This document shows, one piece after another, positions 8,037 through 18,847 of a stretch of 46,132 nucleotides of DNA; within the stretch, counting starts at the first letter, position 1, and each line of letters starts with the position of its first letter. The position numbers and the translations under genes are program-made. The DNA is from Euryarchaeota archaeon UBA24 (lineage in GTDB: Archaea > Halobacteriota > Halobacteria > Halobacteriales > Hikarchaeaceae): contig DASO01000004.1 of the NCBI GenBank assembly GCA_002503845.1, positions 52,211 through 98,342 on the forward strand, written 5' to 3'. The notes beneath the pieces are model-generated. The model saw only the letters and a list, made by a program, of their open reading frames with translations, made no database searches and had not been told where the DNA came from.

Positions 8037-9470
8037 TTATTTTAGAAGGGTTTCGATTGTGGATTTGAGTTGATTTGCATAGGAAGTGCTTATGCCAGGA
8101 AGGGCACATAGATCGTCCTCTGATGCATTTGACAAAGCCTCCAAGGTAGTAAATCCGGCTTCAGACAAGACCTCTGCTTTTTTCGGGCCAACCCCAGGAA
8201 GGTCTGTTAAATTAAACGAAGGTTGTTCAGAATCAGGAGTGACTTCGATTGATTTTGGTTTAGGAGAGGATTTGGGTTTACTTTTCTTTTTGAGGCCAGG
8301 GGGTACGTGTTCTCCATAGTCCATACGAAGTGAAACGTCCCCAGTTCCTAGTTTGATTGGTTTCCCTACAATGACATTTTCAGTCACCCCTCTGAGAGAG
8401 TCAGTTTCGCCATAAACTGCAGCTTCGATTAAGTGATTTACAGTTACCTCGAATGCAGCCCGTGCGAGGACGGACCCCTTACTTCCAGATACACCATGCC
8501 TTCCTATGGATTCAATTGCTCCAGAGTGCGTCATCATATCAGCAACCAACATGAGGTGCCGAACATTCACATCATCGAGTCCTTGTCCGTCTAGAGTTGC
8601 TTTTGTTTCGTTGATGATAGCTTCACGAGCAGCTTCGATACCCAAAGTTTGGTTTATTTCATGAATATTGTTCGTAGTGGTTCGGGTGGAATCTACCCCC
8701 TCTATTTTAAGAACTTTTTCGAATGCAGAACCTTCCGTGTAAAGAACATACTCACCTTCATCGTCATCGATTGCTTCTTTTCGGAGAACCACACGGTCGA
8801 TAGATTCGATTCCTTTGAACACTAGATTTCGGAGTGTAGATACCAACTGAAGTAGTTCGCGGAAGGTTGAAGTGGTGGGTGCCACAATTATTTTATGTCC
8901 CTTTCTAGTCAAATTAACATCCAATTTATCTTCTATTAGTGCTGCAACTTGATCGGGTTTCATCCCACGGGAAATCAAAGTATTTTTATTGAGCTGGATT
9001 TGGAGGTGCATCTCAACAAGATTGGTAGAAATAGTCCCAAGGGCTATTAGAGGAGAGGCCTCAATTTCCCAGACTACAGAATATGCTTTCTCTTGATCGT
9101 GTGCATATTCCCCTTCCAAGTAAATTGTCATTGTGGGTGTTTTTGGGTTGCGACGAGCATCGACCAGCTCAATGAGGCGAGGGAGACCCTGAGTGACATC
9201 TATTTCTGCAACACCAGCATAGTGGAAAGTGTTCATAGTCATTTGAGTTCCTGGCTCCCCAATACTTTGGGCTGAAACAGTTCCCACGGGTTCAAGAGGT
9301 TCGACGCGAGATCGGAGGTAAACCAATTCTACTTCGTCTGCTATAGCTTGTGCTTGTGTTTTTGTAACTTTATCTAACTCTTGAAATGTAGAAATTAGAT
9401 CTTCTTTGAGACGAACTGGAAGGTCTTTAGAGCTTACGAGTTCTTGGATTGCACTTGTTACTTTTGCCAT
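8037..9470 (-). CDS. rpoA2: DNA-directed RNA polymerase subunit A'' with extra HhH tail
   Basis: 477 residues. Residues 1 to about 382 are the C-terminal third of the largest RNA polymerase subunit, with the trigger-loop-region signature [18 protein letters not shown] and the jaw/clamp end [21 protein letters not shown] and [20 protein letters not shown]. Archaeal A'' is usually about 380-410 residues and ends there. Here a Lys/Pro/Ser linker (about 392-410) and a helix-hairpin-helix-like module (about 420-477, with [12 protein letters not shown] and ALPGIS) are added. Such modules bind nucleic acid non-specifically. The gene starts 2 nt after rpoA1. The tail is in frame and has no stop or frameshift. 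Confidence 0.96.
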   Translation of the reverse strand: MAKVTSAIQELVSSKDLPVRLKEDLISTFQELDKVTKTQAQAIADEVELVYLRSRVEPLEPVGTVSAQSIGEPGTQMTMNTFHYAGVAEIDVTQGLPRLIELVDARRNPKTPTMTIYLEGEYAHDQEKAYSVVWEIEASPLIALGTISTNLVEMHLQIQLNKNTLISRGMKPDQVAALIEDKLDVNLTRKGHKIIVAPTTSTFRELLQLVSTLRNLVFKGIESIDRVVLRKEAIDDDEGEYVLYTEGSAFEKVLKIEGVDSTRTTTNNIHEINQTLGIEAAREAIINETKATLDGQGLDDVNVRHLMLVADMMTHSGAIESIGRHGVSGSKGSVLARAAFEVTVNHLIEAAVYGETDSLRGVTENVIVGKPIKLGTGDVSLRMDYGEHVPPGLKKKSKPKSSPKPKSIEVTPDSEQPSFNLTDLPGVGPKKAEVLSEAGFTTLEALSNASEDDLCALPGISTSYANQLKSTIETLLK

Positions 9471-9472
9471 TA

Positions 9473-12394
9473 TTAATTACCTCCTTTTTGAGAATCTTCA
9501 TGTTCGGAGAGGCGGGTTGGACCATCTGATCGGACGCTGAAACCAACACCTTCTGATTGAGGAGAAGTAGTTTCAGGATCAAGAACTCGCTGAGCAATTT
9601 CTGAAACGTTGATTGAGAAATCGCTGTTATGAGAAACTAGAGTGGGAGAAAGTCCATCTTCACCGAACTCAAATTGAACAATTCTATTGTTGCTGTCACG
9701 AATGGTCCCATCATATTGAACTTCGAGTTCAGAGAGTGCGTTGATTAATCGGCGTTGGAGATAACCAGATTTAGAAGTCCTAACTGCAGTGTCTACCAAC
9801 CCCTCTCGACCACCCATAGCGTGGAAGAAAAATTCAGTTGGGGTGAGACCGGTGGTATAAGAATTTTCAACGAATCCGCGTGCTGGTGCTGTGAGATCAT
9901 TTCGGGAGAAATGGCTGAGAGTCCTATCTTCGTAACCGCGATTTATTCTTTCTCCGCGAACGGCTTGTTGACCTACTGCTGCAGCCATTTGGGTCAGGTT
10001 AAGTAAGGAACCTCGGGCCCCAGATTGGGCCATGATAACGGCAGGGTTTATGTCAGGGAAATTTTCCTCAGCAATGGTTCCTGCGACGTTCCTAGTTTCA
10101 CCTAAGACCCCCATTATCAATAATTCGAGAGTTTCTAATTCGTTTCGACCAGGAAGTGTTTCTAGATCACCATCGTCATAGGATTGAATTAGGTCCGCTA
10201 CTTTTTGGTGGGCGTCTAGAATTGTTTCGTTTATTTGCCCTTGTGCAGTTTTTGGAATAGATTCGTCGTCGATTCCAATAGAGAATCCAAAATGCATTAT
10301 TGCCCTCATTGCCAATCCAGATACTTCGTTTATAAAAATTCTTGCACGGTTTGAGCCGAATTCTTTGAAAATTTTATCGACGATGACACCACCAAATGCA
10401 CCAATGGCCTTTTCGTCGATCGTTCCGCCTATCAATTGACCACTTTGGATCACAACAGTGTCTCCTACTGAAGAAGAGAACTCTAGATCTAATTGTACAG
10501 GTAAAAGTTCAGAAAAAATTGTCCTACCATACCACTTTTCAATCCCATCATCCCCTACGAAATCTGCAGGAGGTAATTCGTCAATGCTAGTGGTTCGAAG
10601 TAGATCCAATGCCTGAGTTTCGTTGAAACTAGGATTCTCATGGGTTAATAGGTAGGTCCCAGTGATATGATCTTGGATTGCCCCAATAATATTTTCTCCA
10701 AATCGGGGGGAGAGTATTTGTTCTTGTACCCTCATGAGTACACGTGCTTCTGCTCTTGCTTCTTCATTTTGTAATGCGTGAAGATTCATTTCATCCCCAT
10801 CAAAATCTGCATTATAAGGAGGACAAACGACTGTGTTGAGCCTGAAAGTTTTGTAGGGCATGACTACAACTTCGTGTGCCATTATGGACATCCTGTGGAG
10901 GGAAGGTTGTCGGTTGAATAGAACGATATCCCCATCAATCAAATGTCGATTTACAGTCCAGCCAATCTCGATTCGTTCGGCAAGTTCCTTGCAATTTTTC
11001 TCAGTTATTTTGAGCCGCCTTCCATCTTCACGAGTGACATAATTTGCGCCGGGATGGATAGCAGGACCATTTGCAACATAGAGTCGTACATGTTCGATAT
11101 TAGACTCATTTATTATCATGGTCTGTGTCATTTCTACCGCGACACGTTCAGGCACACCTACCTCGTTTAAGGAGAGTGTGGGGTCGGGGCTGATTACAGT
11201 GCGTGCGGAAAAGTTGACGCGCTTTCCGGATAAGCTCCCACGGAAACGGCCTTCTTTCCCTTTTAAACGCTGAGAGAGTGTTTTCAAAGGACGTCCAGAT
11301 CTATGGCGTGCAGGAGGAGTTCCAGAGATTTCATTGTCCATGAAGGTGGTTACGTGATATTGCAGCAATTCCCAAAGGTCTTCGATAATTAATTGAGGGG
11401 CCCCAGCTTCTCGATTCTCCATAAAGCGTTGGTTGATACGAATTATATCTACGAGTTTGTGTGTGAGATCGTCTTCGGATCTTTGTCCATTATCCAGAGT
11501 TATGGAGGGTCGAGTGGTGACTGGAGGGACTGGAAGAACGGTTAATATCATCCATTCAGGTCTAGAATTAATAGCATCGATTCCCAATAATTCTAAATCA
11601 TTGTTGGGTATATCTTCGAACCAATCGCGGATTTCAGATGGCATTAATTTATTGGCATCTTTTACTGTGAGATCCACTTTGAGTGCTTTTTGAATTGCAA
11701 TTCTGTCCTCTTCTAGAGGTCGGAACTCTCCAGAAATTATTTGGTTGATTCGGTCGATAGGTATTTTTGTTATTTCAGATAGCTCTTGAGGCGAAACTCC
11801 AGTGGAGGTTTCGTCCTCGGTATCGGGTTGCATTGCACCGAGAATTAGATTAGAATATTCACTCGATAGAACATCCTGTACTTCATAAAAGGTCGTAGGC
11901 TTTTCATGTTGAATGTCGTATTGTTGTGCACCGCATTCGGGGTGGGGACAAAAGTCATGTTTCTTTGTCATTCGGACAATATCTTTAGCCACAGTTTCGG
12001 GAGAGAGTATCAACCCTTGAGCACGTTTATATCGATCTTTTATACCGATTTTTTCTTCTTCACTCAAGACTATTCTCGAACATTTTCTACATGTTGTTCG
12101 GAGGAGTCTTCGGATGAGTTTTGAAAAGCTGACGTGTATAACCGGTGCGGCGAGCTCGATGTGTCCGAAGTGCCCGTTGCAAGACCCTGCTCGTTGCCCA
12201 CAGGTTCGGCATTCCAGGCCAGGGTCTATAACACCCAGCCGGGGGTCCATAAGCCCCATGTCGATGGGGAATCCATCATCGTCATAAGTATCTGCAGTTA
12301 TCACTTTGGTTGCAGACATTTCCCGGTATTCTTCAGGGTCCATCAAACCGAAGGTTATTGCCTTAATTTCTTTTGGTGTTTGTATTGTTCTCAT
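9473..12394 (-). CDS. rpoA1: DNA-directed RNA polymerase subunit A'
   Basis: 973 residues, the N-terminal two thirds of the largest subunit. The zinc site [17 protein letters not shown] is at residues 62-78, a second cysteine cluster at 102-105 and 149-154, and the absolutely conserved catalytic NADFDGD, binding the active-site magnesium, at 528-534. Bridge-helix and F-loop regions follow. Residues about 200-241 form an XRE-like helix-turn-helix insert ([20 protein letters not shown]) that most archaeal A' lack. I recall a matching insert in haloarchaeal A' of about 970 residues. It lies 6 nt after rpoB1 and 2 nt before rpoA2. Confidence 0.98.
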   Translation of the reverse strand: MRTIQTPKEIKAITFGLMDPEEYREMSATKVITADTYDDDGFPIDMGLMDPRLGVIDPGLECRTCGQRAGSCNGHFGHIELAAPVIHVSFSKLIRRLLRTTCRKCSRIVLSEEEKIGIKDRYKRAQGLILSPETVAKDIVRMTKKHDFCPHPECGAQQYDIQHEKPTTFYEVQDVLSSEYSNLILGAMQPDTEDETSTGVSPQELSEITKIPIDRINQIISGEFRPLEEDRIAIQKALKVDLTVKDANKLMPSEIRDWFEDIPNNDLELLGIDAINSRPEWMILTVLPVPPVTTRPSITLDNGQRSEDDLTHKLVDIIRINQRFMENREAGAPQLIIEDLWELLQYHVTTFMDNEISGTPPARHRSGRPLKTLSQRLKGKEGRFRGSLSGKRVNFSARTVISPDPTLSLNEVGVPERVAVEMTQTMIINESNIEHVRLYVANGPAIHPGANYVTREDGRRLKITEKNCKELAERIEIGWTVNRHLIDGDIVLFNRQPSLHRMSIMAHEVVVMPYKTFRLNTVVCPPYNADFDGDEMNLHALQNEEARAEARVLMRVQEQILSPRFGENIIGAIQDHITGTYLLTHENPSFNETQALDLLRTTSIDELPPADFVGDDGIEKWYGRTIFSELLPVQLDLEFSSSVGDTVVIQSGQLIGGTIDEKAIGAFGGVIVDKIFKEFGSNRARIFINEVSGLAMRAIMHFGFSIGIDDESIPKTAQGQINETILDAHQKVADLIQSYDDGDLETLPGRNELETLELLIMGVLGETRNVAGTIAEENFPDINPAVIMAQSGARGSLLNLTQMAAAVGQQAVRGERINRGYEDRTLSHFSRNDLTAPARGFVENSYTTGLTPTEFFFHAMGGREGLVDTAVRTSKSGYLQRRLINALSELEVQYDGTIRDSNNRIVQFEFGEDGLSPTLVSHNSDFSINVSEIAQRVLDPETTSPQSEGVGFSVRSDGPTRLSEHEDSQKGGN

Positions 12395-12400
12395 AATTGA

Positions 12401-14224
12401 TCAGTAAACCGAATAATCTAGTTTTAATCTGGGTGCGATTCCAAGGGCTTTCATTTCATCTAGAAGTAGCTTAAATGCATAGCTCATTTCCACCTCATGT
12501 ATATCTGTTTCTTCTCCACAGTTGGGGCAATACACGCGGCGGTATGTTCTGTGTTCTATTGCCACCATACCGCAAGAACCACAAATTGGAATCGACTCAC
12601 GGTCTGATTCATCTAAGAGGCGCTCTTTTAGTGTCAGCGCTGCGCCATGTCCGATGAGTACATCACGTTCCATCTCTCCAACACGGAGTCCACCTTCACG
12701 GGCGCGGCCTTCAGTGGGTTGTCGAGTTAGGACTTGGACTGGCCCACGCGATCGTGAATGTAATTTGTTGCTAACCATGTGGTAGAGTTTGTGGTATAGG
12801 ATGACTCCAACAAATATATCAGCTTGAATTTTTTCACCAGTGACGCCGGAATGCATCGTTTCCTTTCCAGAAGACATGAATCCATGATCCTCTATTGATT
12901 GTCTGAGGCTATCACCATCTTCACCTGTAAACGCTGTGCCATCAACTCTGCGCCCTTCTATAGAGCCTACTTTACCGCCCAACATCTCAAGAACATGTCC
13001 AACTGTCATTCGAGAGGGGAGAGCGTGTGGATTTATGACTAGGTCAGGGACGACACCTTCACTAGTGAACGGCATGTCTTCTTGAGGGGCTATGTGACCT
13101 AGCACTCCTTTCTGCCCATGTCTAGATGCAAATTTATCACCTAGTTCGGGGATTCGTTGGTCTCTAACACTTACCTTCGTCAATTTAGATCCATCTTCGC
13201 CTTCCATTACAGTTACAGTATCAACGATTCCTTTTTCACCAGATCTCATGGTTACACTTGTTTCTCTCCGTTTTTGAGGTGAAAGTCCACCCATGTCACT
13301 AGGTTCTTCTAAGAATCGAGGGGGGGATGTTTTCCCCAGCAAAACGTCGTTTTCACTGACGAGTGTTTCTGGTTCGATTATCCCATCTTCTGCCAAATGC
13401 ATATAAGATTCTTCCCCTCTAGCTCCTCTAATTTCTTGGTCAGGTATCTCGAATCGGTCTTCTTGTCCACCGGGATATCTTCGTTCTGCTCCCTCATAGG
13501 TCCTGAAAAAGTGGGATCTTCCCAATGCTCGATCGATGGAACCTTGATTCATAACTAGAGCATCTTCAATGTTGAAGCCCTCATATGACATTACTGCTAC
13601 AACGAAGTTTTGTGCTGCGGGACGATCGTCGTATCCAATTTGTTGTGATGTTTGAGTAGTTACCAAGGCTAGTTGAGGGTATTGAAGTAAGTGCTGCCTG
13701 GTGTCGGGTCTAATTCGATAATTTGCCGCACACATTCCTAGAGATTGTTTCATCATACCAGACCCCATCGTGATTCGAGGAGAGGCGTTGTGTTCAGGAT
13801 ATGGAACCATTCCAGCTCCTATTCCGAAAATTAATTGTGGGTCAATTTCCATATGAGTGGTTTCGGGAGAGATATCCTCTTCATTTAAGGCCACCAATAG
13901 ATCTTCCTCTTCTTCTGCATCTATGAATTCGATTCGTCCACTACTAGTTAAATCGGAGAAAGTGAGCTCCCCAGAATTGAATAGATCCATTTCTTCACGG
14001 GTGATGGTTAATTCGCCATCTTCCACAACTAAAAGGGGACGTCTAGCCCGCCCAGCGTCGGCATTGACTATGACTTCATTTGTTCCAGCATTATAGGAGA
14101 CATTTACCATGCCACTCATGGAATTGGATCTTCGAAGTTCTCTGATTCGAGATACGAGAACATGTGGTTTTGCATGAGTTCCAATGAGACTACCACTTAG
14201 GTACACTTTTGCTTCCCTTACCAT
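12401..14224 (-). CDS. rpoB1: DNA-directed RNA polymerase subunit B'
   Basis: 607 residues, the C-terminal half of the second-largest subunit. Conserved blocks include [21 protein letters not shown], the active-site [24 protein letters not shown], and the C-terminal zinc ribbon with Cys548, Cys551, Cys566 and Cys569. B' carries the hybrid-binding and wall parts and contacts A'. B is split into B'' and B' as in haloarchaea and methanogens. The gene starts 2 nt after the B'' stop. Confidence 0.98.
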   Translation of the reverse strand: MVREAKVYLSGSLIGTHAKPHVLVSRIRELRRSNSMSGMVNVSYNAGTNEVIVNADAGRARRPLLVVEDGELTITREEMDLFNSGELTFSDLTSSGRIEFIDAEEEEDLLVALNEEDISPETTHMEIDPQLIFGIGAGMVPYPEHNASPRITMGSGMMKQSLGMCAANYRIRPDTRQHLLQYPQLALVTTQTSQQIGYDDRPAAQNFVVAVMSYEGFNIEDALVMNQGSIDRALGRSHFFRTYEGAERRYPGGQEDRFEIPDQEIRGARGEESYMHLAEDGIIEPETLVSENDVLLGKTSPPRFLEEPSDMGGLSPQKRRETSVTMRSGEKGIVDTVTVMEGEDGSKLTKVSVRDQRIPELGDKFASRHGQKGVLGHIAPQEDMPFTSEGVVPDLVINPHALPSRMTVGHVLEMLGGKVGSIEGRRVDGTAFTGEDGDSLRQSIEDHGFMSSGKETMHSGVTGEKIQADIFVGVILYHKLYHMVSNKLHSRSRGPVQVLTRQPTEGRAREGGLRVGEMERDVLIGHGAALTLKERLLDESDRESIPICGSCGMVAIEHRTYRRVYCPNCGEETDIHEVEMSYAFKLLLDEMKALGIAPRLKLDYSVY

Positions 14225-14226
14225 GA

Positions 14227-15807
14227 TTAGGATGCCTCCTCGTCAGCGACGGCGTTTGGGTTCAATTCGGCGAATCCGGGTAGACGATTGACACCGAGTG
14301 AAAATAGTTCTTGTACGAGTTTTTGGTCGTCGGGAATAGATTGTGAAAGTTCCATTGCCTGTGCAAAATTCTTTACCAAACCACAATTCGGTCCTTCGGG
14401 GGTTTCAGAGGGGCAAATTCGACCCCATTGGGTAGCATGAAGATCACGAGCTTCAAAATGTGGTTGGCTGCGAGAGAGTGGACTTCTTAATCGTCGGAGA
14501 TGAGATAAAACGCCCATGAAATCGGTCCGATCGACTAGTTGAGAAACCCCAGAACGCCCCCCAACCCAATTCCCGGTTGCAAGTGGATGTTCCAATCGTT
14601 CTGTAAGAACATCTGATCGAACAACTGTGCTAACAGTGAGATTTCTATTTCGCATATGTGCACGCTCTAGTTGGTACTTCACATCACGGGCGAGTTTGTT
14701 TAGAGCAGTTCTAAATAGATCCTGCATCAGATCCCCGGAGACTTTCAAACGTTTGTTTGAGTAATGGTCCTTGTCATCAGGGGCGCGGCGGCCTAATGCG
14801 AGTTCAAAACAGGCTTCGGCCATTCTACAGAGATAATACGCTTTGGCAATGCGGGTATCTTCATCGGAAAATCCAGACTGATGTAAGTGAGGAAGTAGAT
14901 AGCGATCGATGATATATGTTGCGCGTTTTAGTTGGTAATTCCTCCCCTGCCCACTTGCAACGCGACTACCTAATTTCTGAATGGCTTCTTCGTGGGTTTG
15001 TACAGTGGCTTCCTCGAGATTTTCTAGCATGAATTTGATGATCTCGGGATCGTCTGATACTCTTTTTACAATTTCCTCATCACTTTCCAATCCAAGTGCA
15101 CGTACCAACGTAACGAAATTTACAAATCCAGATATGCTAGGGAAATTAACCTCAAGTATACCATCTCGGGAACGTTCGACAAGTACGAGTGCACGGTATC
15201 CACGGCGTTGACTAAATGTTTTTGCCACTTGGATTTGGTCACCATATCGGGAATCATATTCCGCTATGATTTTGTTTGGAGAGAGATCTTCAGAAGTCAT
15301 TAGGACACGTTCGGAACCGTTGACTATGAAATAACCACCGGGGTCTTCAGGGTCCTCTCCAATTTCAATAAGTTCTTCGGGTGTAAAATTGGAAATGTTG
15401 CAAACATTAGACCTTAGCATAATAGGCATTCTTCCGATTTTAATTTCGGATTCGTCTAATATTTTAGCATGGTCCCCACGGCCCTGTAGAATGCGCATTT
15501 CCATGAATAAAGGGGCAGAATAAGTGAGATTTCGTAGTCGGGCTTCCTGAGGATACAAGAGTTCTTCAGAGCCATCCGCTTCTCGCACGCGAGGAGTAGT
15601 CACCCGGATATTCCCTAGTTCGACATAGATAGGAGGAACATCGCCTTTATCTCCAATGTCTGTTTCAATCAATTTTTTTTCAGATACGACATCTTGCATA
15701 CCTTGTTCGAGGAAGGCATTGAAAGAACGGAAATGATGTTCAGCAAGACGTGATTTTGAGAAATACGATTTGGATAAAGAGCGCCTATCATCGGTGGTGA
15801 GTTTCAT
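14227..15807 (-). CDS. rpoB2: DNA-directed RNA polymerase subunit B''
   Basis: 526 residues, the N-terminal half of the second-largest subunit (protrusion, lobe and fork). Motifs include [22 protein letters not shown] (protrusion) and [23 protein letters not shown] (fork region) near the C-terminus. The start codon overlaps the rpoH stop by 4 nt (ATGA), which fits translational coupling. Confidence 0.98.
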   Translation of the reverse strand: MKLTTDDRRSLSKSYFSKSRLAEHHFRSFNAFLEQGMQDVVSEKKLIETDIGDKGDVPPIYVELGNIRVTTPRVREADGSEELLYPQEARLRNLTYSAPLFMEMRILQGRGDHAKILDESEIKIGRMPIMLRSNVCNISNFTPEELIEIGEDPEDPGGYFIVNGSERVLMTSEDLSPNKIIAEYDSRYGDQIQVAKTFSQRRGYRALVLVERSRDGILEVNFPSISGFVNFVTLVRALGLESDEEIVKRVSDDPEIIKFMLENLEEATVQTHEEAIQKLGSRVASGQGRNYQLKRATYIIDRYLLPHLHQSGFSDEDTRIAKAYYLCRMAEACFELALGRRAPDDKDHYSNKRLKVSGDLMQDLFRTALNKLARDVKYQLERAHMRNRNLTVSTVVRSDVLTERLEHPLATGNWVGGRSGVSQLVDRTDFMGVLSHLRRLRSPLSRSQPHFEARDLHATQWGRICPSETPEGPNCGLVKNFAQAMELSQSIPDDQKLVQELFSLGVNRLPGFAELNPNAVADEEAS

Positions 15808-16031
15808 TCGACCACCATCCTGTAAACGGTCGCCGTGTCAATTGTTCTAGAAACTCTAGTTATTTTGATGATATCTCCAACAGAAACGTTGGGAGGTAAT
15901 GCGGCATCGGAAATTTTTATTTTTGGGAGATCTGTTAGAGTAACCCGATATTCTGCGAGTAGAGAAAGGGCTTCATCTTCGTCCAAAAGTTCATGTGTGG
16001 GTACAAGTTTATGATTAGATCTATCAGACAT
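15804..16031 (-). CDS. rpoH: DNA-directed RNA polymerase subunit H
   Basis: 75 residues from the ATG at 16031, matching the archaeal RpoH length. It starts MSDRSNHKLVPTHELLDEDE and ends with the RPB5-core pattern LPKIKISDAALPPNVSVGDIIKITRVS...YRMVVE. H corresponds to the C-terminal part of eukaryotic RPB5 and sits at the jaw. A longer frame open to 16103 exists, but its first 24 residues do not look like RpoH. First gene of the rpoH-B''-B'-A'-A'' operon; a TATA-like ATTTAAG near 16105-16111 could start the transcript. Confidence 0.93.
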   Translation of the reverse strand: MSDRSNHKLVPTHELLDEDEALSLLAEYRVTLTDLPKIKISDAALPPNVSVGDIIKITRVSRTIDTATVYRMVVE

Positions 16032-16299
16032 GGTTGCTTTTAAAGTGGGGGGTGTAGAGACGTTGCTCACGAAAGACTGCGATTTTATTAGAATGGCACC
16101 CACTTAAATCTTGTTAAAACAAACGCACAGCTAACTCTACAGACGAGGTGCTTCGATGATTCTCGTCACTGTCACAGTATGAGGACTCAAAGTACAAATA
16201 GTTTTTTCTAAATATAGCAAATGTTTTTGCAAAGTTTTAAGTTTAAATGTGGGGTAGCTTGCAGCGCTATTGATTAAAAATCAGATAGTAATACGCAGT
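16032..16299. promoter_or_regulatory. Divergent promoter region between rpoH and tRNA-Asp
   Basis: 268 bases without a gene. On the minus side it must hold the RNA polymerase operon promoter (candidates near 16084 and 16107). On the plus side ATTAAAAA at 16273-16280 lies about 23 nt before the tRNA-Asp 5' end, as expected for its TATA box. Between them are two inverted repeats: GACGAG (16142-16147) with CTCGTC (16162-16167), and ACTGT-C-ACAGT (16168-16178). Their role is unknown. Confidence 0.5.
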
Positions 16300-16372
16300 G
16301 CCCGGATGGTGTAGTGGCCTATCATACGACCCTGTCACGGTCGTGACTCGGGTTCAAATCCCGGTCCGGGCG
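16300..16372 (+). tRNA. tRNA-Asp (anticodon GTC)
   Basis: A 73-nt cloverleaf. Acceptor GCCCGGA pairs with TCCGGGC, discriminator G, anticodon loop CTGTCAC (anticodon GTC), T arm with GGTTCAAATCC. No intron and no encoded CCA. Confidence 0.96.
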
Positions 16373-16433
16373 TTTGGAATTTATGAATTATATTTCAGAA
16401 ATAAATGAGCGAGGATGCGCCAGGAAATAGAAG

Positions 16434-17735
16434 TTATTCGGCGACTTGGCAGATTGATAACGCGGTTGATGCATACATTTTTGCCGCCTGTACCAATTCT
16501 TCAGGGCTCAAAGATCTTCGGGTGTAGTCAGATCCTTCAGGGCCGGGGCCAGGTCCACACTTGACACAGGGGATTCCATGTTCATGGTAGATAATAACAT
16601 CGTGCCATCTGCTGTGCTGCTCCCAGTGTAGAGGTATCGGATCCGTTTGATACACAGTTCGATATGAATTTTCTATGTGGTTGGTTAGATCTTCGACAAA
16701 TGCTGCTTCGGGGGCAGATCCAGTTTGAGATCGGTAAGTGACAACCTCAATTTCAGGATCGAGTCCACGAACGAATGCCCGGAATTCTCGATCTACGTCC
16801 TGAGGCAATCGTGCCGGAGAGGTTCGGATATCAACGTACATATTGAGTACTGCTGGTTGGTAATTTGGTTTGGGAGGAGCACCGGCTCGGATAGATCCTA
16901 CATTAACATTTGGCCTAATTTCTCCACGTGGTTCTCCATCAGTACCAGAATAAGTATAGACATTATCCTTTGTGTATTGTTCACCCCATTCACGTATTGC
17001 ATCGATTATTGGTAGTGCTTTGTAGATAGGATGCCGTGCATTGTCTATATAGGGTATGTAAGCGGGGTGACCTTTTACAGTTAGTTTGAGGTAAAGAACA
17101 CCGGGCAAGGACCAGTTTACTAGCATACGTGAGCTCTCCACCACGACTGCATAGTCAGAAGTGACCCCCGAGTTGAGTAATTGTTGAGTACCGATCCCAT
17201 GTCCTCGATAGCGGGGACCTTGGTATTGATCTATCTCCGCCTTTCCAGTTTCTGCTGCAACGCCTGCAAGAATTAAGTCATTGTTGAGTTCTATACCGGA
17301 GTCTTTGATTGCTTTTGCTGCAATCATAAAGGTTGCAACGTTTCCTTTACAATTGGAACTTCCAGCGCCGTAGAGTCGTCCGTCTTCCATATAAGGTACG
17401 GGTTGCCAAGATTTATGATTAGACAATTCCCCGTAAACGAGATATTCATCATGAGGGTCAAGTCCACCCTGGCTTGTGTCGAGATGGCCGTTGTACATGA
17501 GAGATTTTCCTTCTGCAGGATTTACTCCTGAAATTCTTCCAATCGCATTGTAGCGTTCAGGGCCTATTTCTTGTAGCCTTCCAGACAATCCATTTTCTTT
17601 CATCCAATCGGCCATAAACACCCCAACGGGGCCTTCGCCTCCGGGAGGACTTGGTATGGCAATTAATTGTTTTGCTAATGATAATGTATCTTCCTCGTTG
17701 ATTTGATCGAAGACACGTTGCAGGTTTTCATCCAT
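16434..17735 (-). CDS. M20-family peptidase/deacylase homologue with altered active site
   Basis: 433 residues with the M20 (ArgE/DapE/carboxypeptidase) layout: first metal motif GHLDT (His84, Asp86), a dimerisation domain in the middle (LKLTVKGHPAYIPYIDNARHP), and a C-terminal half with EQHSRWHDVIIYHEHGIPCVKCGPG. Two usual residues differ. The bridging-metal Asp (normally in GxGxxDMKG) is Asn128 in GAGSSNCKGN, and the EE pair is AE (residues 161-162 in GVAAETG), so the catalytic Glu seems to be missing. Similar variants exist in other environmental M20 proteins as I recall, so a distinct subfamily is likelier than decay. Substrate unknown; probably cytoplasmic (no signal peptide). Divergent from the asparaginase homologue. 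Confidence 0.82.
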   Translation of the reverse strand: MDENLQRVFDQINEEDTLSLAKQLIAIPSPPGGEGPVGVFMADWMKENGLSGRLQEIGPERYNAIGRISGVNPAEGKSLMYNGHLDTSQGGLDPHDEYLVYGELSNHKSWQPVPYMEDGRLYGAGSSNCKGNVATFMIAAKAIKDSGIELNNDLILAGVAAETGKAEIDQYQGPRYRGHGIGTQQLLNSGVTSDYAVVVESSRMLVNWSLPGVLYLKLTVKGHPAYIPYIDNARHPIYKALPIIDAIREWGEQYTKDNVYTYSGTDGEPRGEIRPNVNVGSIRAGAPPKPNYQPAVLNMYVDIRTSPARLPQDVDREFRAFVRGLDPEIEVVTYRSQTGSAPEAAFVEDLTNHIENSYRTVYQTDPIPLHWEQHSRWHDVIIYHEHGIPCVKCGPGPGPEGSDYTRRSLSPEELVQAAKMYASTALSICQVAE

Positions 17736-17829
17736 GTAGAAGATAAGAATACTTAGGATATACAGTTATTGAAAGTTAAGTGGTATGAACAAGCTAACTT
17801 TTTAGTCTACGAATGTGGATGTTAACAAC

Positions 17830-18825
17830 ATGGTAAATTCATCGTCGAGAGTGCACATCCTCACCACAGGGGGAACCATTCAAAATGATCTGAGTATAGA
17901 AGGATATCTCTCAGGAAGTGAGTTACTGGATAGAATTCCGGAGGCAAAAGAAATTGCAGAGGTCACAGTTGAAGACATAGCTAGTGTAGGGAGTCAGTCG
18001 ATGACTACAGAAATTTGGTATGAGTTAGCCAATAAGATCAACTCATCTGCAGAGGTGGAAGGCGGCCCAGATGGTTTTGTAGTCACAAGTGGATCAAACA
18101 CATTAGAAGAAACAGCATATTTCTTGAATTTGGTGGTGAAAACAGAGAAACCAGTTGTATTGACCGCATCTCAAAGAAATCATGGGATGATTGGGAATGA
18201 TGGAGATAGAAATTTGGTTGACGCGGTTAGAGTTGCAAGTGTAGAGGAGTCAAAAAATAGAGGGGTTTTAGTAGTATTAAATGATCAAATTCATTCTGCA
18301 CGGGAGGTGACCAAAGTAGTTACGAGTCGCCCTGATGCGTGGTCGTCAGGAGACATAGGAGTACTAGGTTTGTGTGATAAATATGGGTATGTCCAATACT
18401 ACCGAGAAACTCAGAGGGGGCACGCTCCAGATGTGATTTTTGATCTTTCTACATCAAGCTCAGAAACATTTCCAAAAGTTGTAGTAGAATACTCGATAGC
18501 CAATGCAGATGGGAGTGGGATTCCCTATGAAATTGAAGCAGGAGCACAGGGGATTGTTTATGCAGGGTTTCCAACGGGTGCTCCCGCAGAACCAAACGGG
18601 GGAGGCCAGGCAGAACAATTGCGGCTTGCGGCAGAAATTGTCCCGGTGGTAATGAGCCACAGAGGATCCGATGGATGGCCGTACCGCAGACGTACGGTAT
18701 TGGAGGGGGGATCGTTTATTTGGGGAGATACACTATCGCCTCAAAAGGCGGCGATACTGCTAGCTCTGAGTCTTACAAAAACATCAGATCCAGAAGAGAT
18801 ACAGAAAATTTTCTTAAAGTATTGA
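17830..18825 (+). CDS. L-asparaginase-family protein with altered second catalytic motif
   Basis: 331 residues from the ATG at 17830 (a GTG at 17815 would add 5). The fold signatures of type I/II asparaginase are present: TTGGTI with the nucleophile Thr16, GSQ with substrate-binding Ser55, IHSAREVTK with Lys162. The second motif, normally G-T-D-T, reads G-S-N-T (Ser89, Asn90), so the Thr-Asp of the Thr-Lys-Asp triad is Ser-Asn. L-asparagine hydrolysis may therefore be weak or the substrate different. No signal peptide is seen, so it is probably cytoplasmic. It lies between a divergent M20 homologue and a convergent PanD. Confidence 0.85.
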   Translation: MVNSSSRVHILTTGGTIQNDLSIEGYLSGSELLDRIPEAKEIAEVTVEDIASVGSQSMTTEIWYELANKINSSAEVEGGPDGFVVTSGSNTLEETAYFLNLVVKTEKPVVLTASQRNHGMIGNDGDRNLVDAVRVASVEESKNRGVLVVLNDQIHSAREVTKVVTSRPDAWSSGDIGVLGLCDKYGYVQYYRETQRGHAPDVIFDLSTSSSETFPKVVVEYSIANADGSGIPYEIEAGAQGIVYAGFPTGAPAEPNGGGQAEQLRLAAEIVPVVMSHRGSDGWPYRRRTVLEGGSFIWGDTLSPQKAAILLALSLTKTSDPEEIQKIFLKY

Positions 18826-18847
18826 AAATAAGACACAGATAGCTATG

